Shown here in pieces: positions 34,503 to 43,850 of a stretch of 64,000 nucleotides of DNA. The DNA lies in contig NC_056527.1 in NCBI RefSeq assembly GCF_019175285.1, positions 116,490,476-116,554,475 of the forward strand. Direction: 5' to 3'. The position numbers and the translations under genes were made by a program. Position 1 is the first letter of the stretch; each line of letters begins with the position of its first letter. The DNA is from Sceloporus undulatus (Eukaryota > Chordata > Lepidosauria > Squamata > Phrynosomatidae). The notes under the pieces were generated by a model, which ran no database searches, was not told the DNA's origin, and worked only from the letters and a program-made list of their open reading frames with translations.

Positions 34503-34730
34503 TATGCCAAAGGCACCAGATCTCATCTGTTCTTGGGAGCTAAGCAGAGTCAGCTCTGGGTAGTCCATGGATGGAAACCCATCAACAAATGCCAGTTGCT
34601 GAGGCTGCATTTCAGGGAAAGGAATTGGCAAAACAACATCTGAGGATTCTTTACTTAAGAAAACCCTATGAAATTCAAGGGGTCATGACAGGTCCAGAGG
34701 CAACTTAAAGGCACATACACACACATGTCT
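34503..34730 (+). repeat. 5S rRNA-derived SINE, copy 3, with tail
   Basis: 'ggcaccagatctcatctgtt', 'ttgggagctaagcagagtca', 'gaggctgcatttcagggaaa' and the end 'ggcaacttaaaggcacatac'. Confidence 0.82.
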
Positions 34731-34984
34731 AAAAAAAAAGGGGAGGCTATTCTAGATTAATACTTTGCTAGATCGTCACAGGAGGAGCAGTAGTTATTTT
34801 ATTTTTATTCAGAGTATTTGTCTCAGAGCATCTTACAGATTGTAAATACTTTGCTAGATCTGCAGCGGAGCGGACAGTGATTCTGGATTCATGCTTTGCT
34901 AGGTCTAAAAGGGAGGGGGAGGCTATTCTGGATTAATACTTTACTATTTCTAAAAGGGAAGGTGGTTATTCTGGAATAATACCT

Positions 34985-35212
34985 CACTAGGCCGCATATT
35001 GGTTTGAGTGCTGGACTAGGATCTTGGACACCATGGTTCGATTTCTTGCTCAGCCATGAACCCCACTGGGTGACTTTGGGCAAGTAACAAACTCTCAGCC
35101 TCAGGGGAAGACAATGGCAAACCTCCTCAGACAACTCTTGCCAAGAAAATCCCATGACAAGTTCGCCTTAGGGTCGCCGTAAGTCAGAAACAAGTTGAAG
35201 ACACACAACAAT
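34985..35212 (+). repeat. tRNA-derived SINE, full length
   Basis: 'ggtttgagtgctggactagg', 'atggttcgatttcttgctca' (B-box), 'actctcagcctcaggggaag', 'tcgccgtaagtcagaaacaa' and 'agacacacaacaatgag'. Confidence 0.88.
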
Positions 35213-35244
35213 GAGGGTCTGCAAAAGTCTTTCTTTCAGTTAGT

Positions 35245-35325
35245 TTCAAAAGTGCTACAAGATCTCTCTACATACTGATTCTACAGACTAACATGGCCAT
35301 ATCTTTGAATTCTGCAAGCGAATCA
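35245..35325 (+). repeat. Dispersed repeat of unknown class, fragment
   Basis: 'aaaagtgctacaagatctct' and 'acagactaacatggccatat', matching the 5' words of the repeat at 1695-1865. Confidence 0.5.
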
Positions 35326-35439
35326 TTAGTCTGGATTGATCCTTTGCTAGACTGGCAACAAGGGCCATTGTTCTGAATTAACACTGCAAGATCTGCAAGA
35401 GAGAGGTGATTATTCCGGACTGATTTTATCTTAAGAGCA

Positions 35440-36000
35440 AAAATGGGGATGATGTGTTTTGGATTCAACCAGTCTCTATTTATTTCATTTTGGGTGGTGG
35501 GAAAATCTATTTCTTTCATTTTGGGTGGTGGGAAAATGGGGGGATCTGGCTCTGTCCCAATGACGTGCAACAGGATAGAGTTTGGAGGTGCATTTCATGA
35601 GTGGTGCAAACACTCCCCAGCATTTGTAATAAATGCAGCCTGGTGTTCCTCAACCTCTGAGGCTCTTCCAAATAGGTCACTTAGTGGGGGCAATGGGAAA
35701 GGAGGGCAAACTTGCCCCTGAGGATCTCTTGGCATGTGCAAAGAGGGAAGAAACCATGTCTCCCACACACCCCCCCCCAGGAGAAAATGCCTAGCATGCG
35801 AGGAGCCAAGGTGCACACCAGGCCTCTGGCCCAGGGACAGAGCATCACCTTCCGGCATGTTCCGGCTCTCCCCTGTCTCCATGCCCTCCTCCTCCCCCTG
35901 GCCCCCCTTCTGGCCATGCAGAATAGCGTGTGCAGGCGTGTTCCATGTGTGAGGGAGCGTGTCCGGGCGTGCCCTGTGGATGTGTGTGCGTGCACGTGCG
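35440..36000. other. No gene recognised; direct repeat and GT/CG-rich part
   Basis: A 23-base direct repeat around 'tttcattttgggtggtggga' lies at 35,484-35,507 and 35,514-35,537. GC and CpG rise from about 35,800 with many 'gcgtgt' words before the regulatory cluster. Confidence 0.5.
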
Positions 36001-36005
36001 TCTCC

Positions 36006-36180
36006 TAGCAGCTGTTTCTAAGCTCTCCCCCTCCCGCCCATCCCCATCGCCTGAGCAACAAGGCTGCTACCGAGCCACTATTGGCCACCGCAGCCAGTGA
36101 TGTCAGCATCCCCAAAAAGTTAATAGGGTGGCTGGGGAAGAGGGCAAACATTCCTGCCACTGTTCCCATAGCAACAAGGC
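36006..36180. promoter_or_regulatory. Candidate promoter or enhancer: CCAAT, CRE-like and RFX X-box-like motifs
   Basis: In 170 GC-rich bases without repeats: a GC-box-like ctcccgccca (36031-36040), an inverted CCAAT box (ctattggcca, 36078-36087), TGATGTCA (36098-36105, one base from the CRE), and GTTCCCATAGCAAC (36162-36175), whose reverse GTTGCTATGGGAAC is close to the RFX X-box; a second half 'gagcaac' is at 36053-36059. If a promoter, it would suit the minus-strand gene downstream of DNAH2 (KDM6B in mammals), but no transcript feature proves it. Confidence 0.4.
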
Positions 36181-36255
36181 AAGCACCCCAGCTGGGCTAT
36201 TCCCCCCCCACACACACACTCCCTCTTCATCTCTGGGCCCAGACTTGGCATGCGT

Positions 36256-36275
36256 GCGTATGCGCGCGCATACGC
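36256..36275. repeat. Perfect 20-bp alternating purine-pyrimidine palindrome
   Basis: GCGTATGCGCGCGCATACGC equals its own reverse complement and alternates purine and pyrimidine throughout, so it could extrude as a cruciform or flip to Z-DNA. Confidence 0.95.
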
Positions 36276-36774
36276 CCCCTCCACCCATCCCTCTGCAGCT
36301 GACTTTGGCTTCCATGATAGCAGAGGGGGAGAAGGCACCAGAAGGGGGGAAATGCATAGAAAGAAAGGATGACAGGAAGGGTGGTGCTCACCATCACAGC
36401 CACCTTCTGGGAGGGAAAAACCCCACAAGCCAATCCCAAAGTTATGAGGATTTCACTGCATTATCCAACATAAATTTCTTCCTACAATGCAATGCTAGAC
36501 TGTGGAACTCACTGCCACAGGATTCTGTGCCAGTTTTTCTGAAACTGTTCGTTAGCCACAAAATCAATTTACTTTAAAAACCTTTGTTCACTTCTTCCAG
36601 ACAGAAATATATCTTTGTCAATGACTGTATAGCACATAGATTCACCAAAGTCAAGGGATGCAACAGGGGAGTGTGCTTGTCTACAGTCGAGTTGTAGGTA
36701 CAGGGTTCAACCTCTTGTGACAGATTCACCCCAAACCCCATATTATAAAACCTACCCGCTCTAGAAACTATAGA

Positions 36775-36865
36775 CAGCCACCATGGTGCAGTGGTTTGGG
36801 TGCTGGAGTAGGACCCTGGAGACCAGGATTCAAACCCCCACTCGGGCAAACCACTCTGGGGCTAG
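36775..36865 (+). repeat. tRNA-derived SINE, 5' head only
   Basis: 'ccaccatggtgcagtggttt', 'ggagaccaggattcaaaccc' (B-box). The body and tail are missing. Confidence 0.8.
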
Positions 36866-36916
36866 GGTCTTAAGTAAATAGGAAACAATTCAAAGCATAC
36901 AACAACTAGAAAGTAT

Positions 36917-37143
36917 GAGTCTTTTCACACTACAGAATTAAAGTAGTACGATTCTACCTGAACAGCTATGGATGCATCCTATGGAATCCTGGGATCTGTA
37001 GCTTAGGAAGCACTAGTGCTCTCTGGCAGAGAATTCAAAATGCCTTCCCCAAACTACAAATCCCAGGATTCCACATGATGAAGCCAAGGCAGTTAAAGTG
37101 AGATCACAGTGCTGCAGACACTTGTCTAGTGTGAAACGGCCTT
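36917..37143 (+). mobile_element. Palindromic MITE ('cacactacagaattaaag')
   Basis: 'cttttcacactacagaatta' faces 'cttgtctagtgtgaaacggc', and 'ggaatcctgggatctgtagc' faces 'aactacaaatcccaggattc'. Related to the GGCTGCATCC family by its inside. Confidence 0.7.
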
Positions 37144-37324
37144 ATGCCATGCAACACACATGGGTACTGAGTCAGGACTGGAAGGGAAAAGACTAGAGAT
37201 CTGGACAGATGGAAACAAAGGAGAAGGAAAGGGAAATAGGGCAGGCAATCATTTTCCAGGTGGATTCAAAGGTCCTCCCCCACATTAATTATTAACCCAT
37301 TCCCTGAGGGAGAAGACGAAGCTT

Positions 37325-37400
37325 AAGCAAAGAATCTCATGGCTCCTTAAAAAGTAAACAGGTTTATATTCCAGCATCAACAAACAAAAACCACATTTTG
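37325..37400 (+). repeat. Dispersed repeat of unknown class, fragment
   Basis: 'agaatctcatggctccttaa' and 'aaacaggtttatattccagc', the middle of the repeat at 1695-1865. Confidence 0.45.
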
Positions 37401-37544
37401 GGGGGAATGATAACCTGAAAAAATACCTTCTGTTTAGAGATGTCAGGGCTGCATACAATGAAACAAATCTGACAAATTTAAAACTAAGTAAATATTAAAA
37501 ATAATTTTGCAAACCTATTAGAGCACATTAAAGAATTCAACAAT

Positions 37545-37652
37545 TGTTTTTTGTGGGTTTTTCGGGCTATGTGGCCATGTTCCAGAAAAGTTTATTCCTG
37601 ATGTTTCGCCAACATCTGTGGCTGGCATCTTCAGAGAATGCTTTGCCTGGAA
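37545..37652 (+). repeat. Dispersed repeat ('tttttcgggctatgtggcca')
   Basis: The fullest of three copies: 'tttttcgggctatgtggcca', 'tttattcctgatgtttcgcc', 'catctgtggctggcatcttc'. Other copies are at 13100 and 18340. A link to Penelope-like elements is a guess. Confidence 0.7.
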
Positions 37653-37724
37653 AAATTTGGGTAAATTCAACAATTCTTTTTAAAAAACTGATTAAAACTG
37701 GTTGTAATAACGTAAAACAATTCA

Positions 37725-37926
37725 AAACCATATACAGTTCCACATTGGCTGTTCGACAATGGAATGCACTCCCTCGGAGGGTGATAGAGTCTCCTTCCTT
37801 GGAGGTCTTTAAACAGAGGCTGGATGGCCATCTGTCAGGGATGCTTTGATTGGGATTTCCTGCATGGCAGAATGGGGTTGGACTGGATGGCCCTAGTGGT
37901 CTCTTCCAACTCTATGATTCTATGAT
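37725..37926 (+). mobile_element. CR1 LINE 3' end
   Basis: The frame reads RQWNALPRRVIESPSLEVFK and QRLDGHLSGML, the last residues of CR1 reverse transcriptase, then 'ttggactggatggccctagt' and the end 'ctatgattctatgatt'. Confidence 0.9.
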
Positions 37927-37984
37927 TTGCAACTTTGACTTTTGCAGCTTTGATTATTTGCAGTTTTGATTAATATGTTCTCTC

Positions 37985-38297
37985 TAGGAATCTCTTAGGT
38001 ACTCAAGCACAATTCTGCTGGAAGTTGACCATAGGGTTGTGCTGGAGAACCTAGACATTCCTAGAGAAAACACTTCTCTAGGTATCTGTAGGTCCTTCAG
38101 TATGATTCTATGATCAACCTGTGGTAGACGCTGACCACAGAATTGCACTGGAAGACTATAGAGTTGCACTGGAGAACTTGGAGATTCTAGAGAGGTGCCC
38201 CCCTCAGGTAAAAAGAGGTTTTTCTTATTTGCGGTTTTCCCACATTCACAGGGGTTCTGTGCCCATAACCCAAGTGAATGTGGAGGGACCACTGTAC
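37985..38297 (+). mobile_element. Mariner/Tigger-like element fragment A
   Basis: 'ttattt gcggttttcccac' and the right end 'gtggagggaccactgta' are Tigger-like. The inside has repeated 'ttgcactgga' and 'ctctaggtatctgtaggtcc' words shared, in the opposite orientation, with fragment B (38595-39113). Confidence 0.6.
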
Positions 38298-38299
38298 GC

Positions 38300-38590
38300 A
38301 CAAGGGTTGGCATAAAATCAATTAGATACCAAAGATTTTAATAAAGAGTCATATTTTGACTTGGTGCCTCAGTGACACCAGTGTTGGTGCCAATTAGGCC
38401 TTCAAGAGGAAGATGTCCCATATCTGGGGAACCACAGCAGAGAGGGCCCTCTTCTAGGTTGTGCAAGATAAGGCCAACACATGCCTCCTTTCGCATATGG
38501 ACCCCCGCAACCCTCTCACTGTTTTGGCCCGAGAGTGGTACGCCCAAAATTTAATCTGGGATAGGAAATTGACTCTTCATGGACACACAA
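38300..38590. other. No gene recognised; LINE-like words
   Basis: 'agggccctcttctaggttgt' and 'atgcctcctttcgcatatgg' are unlike the neighbours, and no family can be named. Confidence 0.35.
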
Positions 38591-38594
38591 AACA

Positions 38595-39113
38595 TATACA
38601 CAAGACCTTCCACATTTGCTGGGGTTAGGAGCACAGGACCCCTGTGAAAGTGTGGGGGGGAAGCAAATAAAATCTCTAGGTCCTCCAGCACATTTCTATC
38701 TGTGGTCAACATCTTCCAAAAATGGACCACAGAATCACTGGAGGACTTACAAATGCCTAGAGAACTGCTTTCTTCTAGGAATCTCTAGGTCCTCCAGCGT
38801 GACTCTATGGTCAATTTCGAGCAGTCATGCCGGAGGACCTCGAGATTCATAGAGATAACATATTACAGTCAGCCCCGACTTTCAGCAAATGCTGAAGCTA
38901 AGGTACAATCTAATGATTGGCATGTGCACCACACCGCATACATGCACCCTATTGTTTTCAATGGGATGCGAGCATATGCAGTTTTCACCTTACACGGGGG
39001 TGTTTGTGTCTGGAACGCATCCCCTGCATAAGGGAAGGGAGGACTGAAATCACATCAGCAAATAATCAAATCTGCAAAAGTCAAAGCTGCAAATGTGGAG
39101 GGACAACTGTAGA
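38595..39113 (-). mobile_element. Mariner/Tigger-like element B, with a nested element
   Basis: 'ccttccacatttgctggggt' at the left end and 'tgtggagggacaactgta' at the right. 'ggaatctctaggtcctccag' occurs inside. It is interrupted by the element at 38866-39046. Confidence 0.55.
38866..39046 (-). mobile_element. Mariner-like MITE (CAGTCC…TTAYGCRGGGG family), copy 1
   Basis: The reverse strand starts CAGTCCTCCCTTCCCTTATG, has 'tgcatatgctcgcatccc' and 'attgaaaacaatagggtgc', and ends near CGGGGCTGACTG. TA precedes it at 38864-38865. The same order of words is in the element nested in SPIN at 52972-53213. Confidence 0.75.
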
Positions 39114-39334
39114 GAAGCCAATATGATCCTAGGTTGCATCAACAGGAGTGTAATGTCTTGAAAAATTCCTGTCAAAAAGCACGTTTGCAAGAAAGTATTG
39201 AAATCAACTAGAAACTCTTACTTGTTACTCAGGTTACACAGTATCATGTTTACTTGTTACACCATTTTTAAAATGTATTATTGTTGCTTCCTCATTATCC
39301 AGAAAAATAACCACTTGCAGGTAATGATGGAATA

Positions 39335-39931
39335 CATATAAATTGTTAGTAGGCTGCATCAATAGGAGTATAGTTTCTACAGTGAGGGAAATAATAGTGC
39401 CACTCTATTCTGCTTTGGTCAGGTCACACCTGGAACATTGTGTCCAATTCCAGGCAACACAATTCAAGAGGGATATTAACAAGCTGGAGCATGTCCAGAG
39501 GAGGACAATCAAAATGGAGAAAGGTCTGGAAACCATCAGGCCCTATGCAGAGCAGCTGAGTGAGCTGGGTATGTTTAGCCTGGAGAAGAGACGGTTGACA
39601 TGATAGCCATGCTGAAATATTAGAAGGAATGTCACACTGAAGATGGTAGCAAGCTTGTTTTCTGCTGCTCCAGAGACTAGAATACAGAGCAATGAACTCA
39701 AGCTACAGGACAAACACAATGTGGTTTTGGAGATTCCAGCTAAACATTAGGAAGAACTTCCTGATGGTAAGAGCTATTTGACAGTGGAAGATGCTGCTGC
39801 CTTGGCAAAGAATCGCCTCCTTTAGAAGTTTGTAAACAGTCTGGTTGGGATTTGTCACTTAGGGAGAGCTTTGATTGTGTCTTCCTGCATCGCAGAATGG
39901 CCCTTGTGTTCTCTTCCAACTCTGTGACAGA
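39335..39931 (+). mobile_element. CR1 LINE, ~600-bp 3' part
   Basis: 'aggctgcatcaataggagta', 'gtgccactctattctgcttt', 'gagctgggtatgtttagcct', 'gctccagagactagaataca', and the end 'ccaactctgtgac'. Diverged and broken. Confidence 0.9.
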
Positions 39932-40150
39932 GGACTATATCACACTAGACAAATCCCACTCAGAAACGGGATTTAAAATTAGAAAAAAATCACAAATGCA
40001 GGAAATTTTTCAGACAATGTTTCTTCCAAATAGCAATAACGCGAAAATGAAGCGAATGGAAAGTGGACAAAAACCACACCTTTTTTACTTTCTGGAAGTT
40101 CCCGAAAGTAAAAAGGTGTCATTTTTGTCCACTTTCCATTAGCTTTATTT
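39932..40150 (+). mobile_element. Palindromic MITE (GGAGTTCATCAC family), copy 2, with long hairpin
   Basis: Left end GGACTATATCACAC, again at the CR1 3' terminus. Arms of ~50 bases ('gaatggaaagtggacaaaaa' against 'tttttgtccactttccatt') meet around 'ggaagttcccgaaag'. The right end is lost. Confidence 0.7.
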
Positions 40151-40159
40151 TTCAGTCAG

Positions 40160-40312
40160 GAAAACAATGTTAGACAGTGGAAGATAATGTCTCGGAGAGT
40201 GGTGGAGTCTCCTTCTTTGGAGGCTTTTAAACAGAGGCTGGATGGCCATCTGTCACAGGGAGTGCCTTTAATTGTATATTCCCTTCCAACTCTAGGACTC
40301 TATAATTTGGCA
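40160..40312 (+). mobile_element. CR1 LINE 3' end fragment
   Basis: 'ggagtctccttctttggagg', 'cttttaaacagaggctggat', 'ggccatctgtcacagggagt', end 'ccaactctaggactctat'. Confidence 0.85.
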
Positions 40313-40344
40313 CTTGAGATGGGAGTGAGCAGCCACCACTGGGG

Positions 40345-40475
40345 CTAATGTGGCCTTCCAGATGTTGTTGGGAGTACAATTCCCAATAGCCCTCACTATC
40401 AGCCATGCTGGTTAGGGCCAATAGGATCTGCAATGCACCACCTCTGGAGGGTTGCACTTGACCCAACCTGCCCCC
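40345..40475 (+). mobile_element. Eroded hAT-like MITE ('ggccttccagatgttgttg')
   Basis: 'atgtggccttccagatgttg', 'agccatgctggttagggcca' and 'accacctctggagggttgca', the layout of the element at 12240. Confidence 0.55.
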
Positions 40476-40479
40476 AGAG

Positions 40480-40935
40480 TTGCCTATGTTCAAGATGCTA
40501 AGATTAAACAGGCAAGGGGTCCCCTCTTGCAGGAATTACACCTTTTGTCTTCATGTTAAAAAGAAGAAGGAAGAGAAACAAGGAGGAAGGAGGGGGCAAA
40601 CTCCTTCCCGCTCCCCCCCTTCTCCAGAGAGGGGTGGGCTTCCTGTTTTGGGTGCTGCATCTGCGTAGTGAGTGGGGAGGGAGGCAGGGAGCTGACGCCT
40701 GCTTGCACCCACATCAAAAAGTAGGGGAGGGGTACACAGAGGTCTTCCCACGCTCACACATTAACGGTGGGTTCATGCTGACATTTTACAGGACATATGG
40801 GAGCAAGAAGTCACATTTGGTTCTCACACGCACAGTCCAAACATTGGAAAAGGTCTTTTTTGTACTACCAAAAATTCCTACAACTCTTCAGCAGAGCAAA
40901 TGTGTTCCCTCTCTCCTTCTTTCTCACACACACCT
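40480..40935. other. No gene recognised
   Basis: G- and purine-rich. The frame at 40553-41005 runs into the next MITE and has no family. Confidence 0.4.
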
Positions 40936-40939
40936 CACA

Positions 40940-41204
40940 GGTCCAAAACACACTGCAGAAATAATCCAATTTGAGACCCCTTTAACTGCCCTGGCTCAGT
41001 GCTAGGGAATCCTAGTGCAGGGAGACCCCTTTGTGTGAGTCACAGAGACCAAGAAGAAGAATTGTAGTTTACTGTGGTGCCAGAGCTCTCTGACAGAGAA
41101 GGCTAAATGTCCCACAAAACTACAATTCGTACAATTCCCTAACATTGAGCAAGGGCAGTTAAAGAGGTCTCAAACTGGATTATTTTTGCAGTGTGTTTTG
41201 GACA
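40940..41204 (+). mobile_element. Palindromic MITE (GGTCCAAAACACACTGC family), copy 1
   Basis: Ends GGTCCAAAACACACTGCAG and CTGCA-like inverse 'gcagtgtgttttggac'; ACA on both sides. Inside: 'aactgccctggctcagtgct', 'gagctctctgacagagaagg', 'attgagcaagggcagttaaa'. Confidence 0.85.
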
Positions 41205-41209
41205 ACAGA

Positions 41210-41880
41210 TTCCCCTAGCCACCATGGTGGACTCTCAGATAGACAAATTAAAATAGCCTTTTGACGACATCATTTATATCTCACCTTTTCCACAATCCCA
41301 CTAGCCAGCATGAGACAGAGACAAGTTCCCGAAATGTATTTTTGGACTACAAATCCCAGAACCTCCCCGTCAGCATGGGAGATTCTGACACAGACACAAG
41401 CTTGGAAGAATTATTTTGGGCTACAATTGACATAAGGATGCCCATACCAGCACTGGACAGCCTTAGGGTCATCATCCTTAAGCCACCTCAGAGAACCTTT
41501 GAGGAAAATGTCATGGTACGCTAGCGGTGCTGAGGGACTGATAAAAAAAAACCTAGCTCTCATCCCACTTTTCCCAGAGTGAAGAGGGAAATCAGTAGAG
41601 AGAAACCCTGAAATCTGTTTTATTACTCAGGTCTCTTCATTGGTGCATCTAACTCGGTATTTATTGTCTGCACCTAATTCCCCAACTTGCCACCTGTGGA
41701 CGCTTCCCTTGGTGCCCCATCAGGCTCTCTGCCCCTCTTGGTTAATTATTTTTTAATTAGATTTTGTTTTAAAAAATGAATGACGACACTTGGGCTTATT
41801 GGAAAGCAAAGCACCAGCCTCTCCTCTGTACACTGATCACTCTGCCTTCTGTGAGATGTGCATTTTCTTGTGTTTTGAGG
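41210..41880. other. No gene recognised
   Basis: Contains an ACTACAAATCCCAGAAC word at 41,346-41,362 and nothing else nameable. Confidence 0.4.
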
Positions 41881-41884
41881 CTGT

Positions 41885-42085
41885 TGCTACTGCGTGCCTT
41901 TAAGTTATTTCCAACTTACTGCAACTGTTAAGTTCAGAGAAGGTTTGCCATTGCCTTCCTCTGCGCCTGAGAGAGTATGACTTGCCCAAGATCATAGTTG
42001 AGTGAAAATCTGAACCCTGATCTCCCATAGTGCTAGTCCAAAACTTAAATCTCTACACCACACTAGCTCTCAGTGTCTTTTTCAG
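41885..42085 (-). repeat. tRNA-derived SINE, inverted, near full length
   Basis: 'cgtgcctttaagttatttcc', 'gtttgccattgccttcctct', 'gagagagtatgacttgccca', 'aatctgaaccctgatctccc' (B-box, inverted) and 'ctctacaccacactagctct'. Confidence 0.85.
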
Positions 42086-42089
42086 GGCA

Positions 42090-42895
42090 ACTGCACAACT
42101 TGGATCTCTGAAGGGCAAGCATACTTCACTTCTGTACAGATTCAGTTTTTCAGCTAATCTAACTCACTTCTGCACCTCCTCAGCTGTTCTTCAGTAGAAT
42201 GGGTGCCAGAGTAGGTAACTGCGACAACAGCTTTGTACTTTGGAACTCAAAGCATACAGATCCATATACACATCTCTGCCTTATACAACCTACTTCTTGT
42301 CTCACCAATATGCCTTTGGTACATGTTTTGTAACTTTATTAGTCATTTTAGGCAAGAGCAAATCTGCCCTCCTTGCGCCTCCATCCATGGCACACATTTT
42401 CTGACAGCCTACTTGCATCACTTTTTCTAAATTCATAATATACCCACTGGTTTCAATAGAAAAATGTCATATTTGCATCACCTGACATCAGTTCTCTATG
42501 ATTTTCAGACAAAACTCTTTCCTAACAAAACTGGAGATGCCAGAAAACCTTGGAAAACCTACTTTTTCTGCCTAACTAGCATGGAGATATTTCATGTGTT
42601 CCAGAAAAACAACTTTTCTAAGCTGTGGATGCCGGGGACTAAACTAAGGGCTTTCTCTACAAAGAATGCATTATACTCAAGCAACATTTTCCCTCAAAAT
42701 TACCAGTGTCAGAATTCAAACCCACAACTTGCCTGGAGGCTGTAGTGTGGGGCATAGCACCGCAGACCATTCATCCAGCCTGAGAGTTTGTAAAAAATTG
42801 CTAAAGTAAATAGGGAGAGAGGGGGTTTCCAAAGTTCCTTTACTGTTCATTAATTCCCCTTGGGGACCACACATCTTGTTTACATCCATAAGGAT
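42090..42895. other. No gene recognised
   Basis: AT-moderate unique-looking DNA; frames at 42,233-42,745 have no family. Confidence 0.4.
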
Positions 42896-42897
42896 AA

Positions 42898-43129
42898 CAG
42901 AATCATACAGTTGGAAGAGACCACAAGGGCCATGCAGGAATACACAATCAAAGCACTCCTGACATATGGCCAGCCATCCAGCCTCTGTTTAAAAACCTCC
43001 AAAGAAGAGCAGCTCTTACTATCAGGAAGTTCTTCCTAATGTTTATGTAGAATCACTTTCCCTGACGTTTGCATCCATTGCTCCATGTAATGGAGCAGCA
43101 GAAAACAAGCTTGTTCCATCCTCAATATA
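42898..43129 (-). mobile_element. CR1 LINE 3' fragment, cut by a MITE
   Basis: 'agaatcatacagttggaaga', 'agcactcctgacatatggcc', 'cttgttccatcctcaatat', then the MITE at 43130. The CR1 does not resume beyond it. Confidence 0.87.
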
Positions 43130-43484
43130 GGCGCTTTATAGACGGGACCTTTTGGGCACCGCCGTTACACATGAGGGGCGGCGCTTCCTGACGCGCCTTG
43201 CCCCTTGCATATAACGAGGGTGTAAAAATGGTGGCACCCTATACACATGGGCGCCACCATTTTGACGTGATGGATGCCTAGCGTCCACATGTCACAGCGC
43301 CTTGATGACACCGCAAGTGTGCCATTGGCACCTTGCAGCATCATAACAGCGCCGGAAAAAGAAGCCGCTTTTTGCGGCTTCTTTTTGCTGCATGGGGGAG
43401 CCGCGCAGTTTGTCCGCTATGACTCCCTCGTGCAACAAACAAGGGCGGCAGCAGACCGACCTTTTGGGCGGTCTGTAAAGCACC
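43130..43484 (+). mobile_element. CpG-rich MITE (GGTGCTGTACAGACC family), copy 3, with perfect hairpin
   Basis: Ends GGCGCTTTATAGACGGGACC and inverted GGTGCTTTACAGACCGCCC. Flanks ATA and ACA. Inside is a perfect 13-bp stem with a 5-T loop at 43356-43386 (AAAAAGAAGCCGC / GCGGCTTCTTTTT). Many CpGs. Confidence 0.82.
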
Positions 43485-43499
43485 ACAGACAGAATAGGT

Positions 43500-43580
43500 C
43501 GGTGGTCCCCAAACTATGCTCTTTAAGGGATTTTGGATTTCAGCTCCCAGAATTCCAGGCTACTGGCCAACATGGTGGAT
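43500..43580 (+). mobile_element. Half of a hAT-like MITE ('ggtggtccccaaactatgct')
   Basis: 'gtggtccccaaactatgctc' and 'ggatttcagctcccagaatt' match the left half of 15453-15588. Confidence 0.6.
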
Positions 43581-43609
43581 GAGCCCACCCTTTGCCATCT
43601 ACGTCATCA

Positions 43610-43850
43610 GAGGGAAAGTAAGTCCTGTCAGCTCCATCTGGCCTGGCCTGAACTAAGAAGAAGAGCATCCCTCCAGTCCATCTGCCTTGGTCCAGGCCTC
43701 AGAGGGAGAGAAGAACTGCTGTCCTGATCCCCTTCCCCATCACCATTCCCTTCTCCTTTCGTGTTGTGTCTTGAGGGCAGGGAACAGTCTAATTACAAAT
43801 AATAATGGTAAGCCGCTGTGATAGCCTTTAGGGCTGAAGGACAGGGTATA
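43610..43850 (+). repeat. Dispersed repeat, LINE 3'-end type, copy 2
   Basis: Same order of words as 9320-9540: 'cagagggagagaagaactgc', 'accattcccttctcctttcg', 'gagggcagggaacagtctaa'. Confidence 0.6.

Larger units (their letters stand above)
34108..35430 (+). repeat. Degenerate ~45-bp tandem array, broken up by SINE insertions
   Basis: Units share 'gattctggattaacacttt' and 'gctagatctaaaagggagg'. They are seen at about 34111-34154, 34155-34203, 34735-34776, 34860-34904, 34905-34949, 34950-34989 and, more eroded, 35328-35430. Between them lie 5S SINE material (34205-34730) and a tRNA SINE (34990-35212). Confidence 0.75.
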
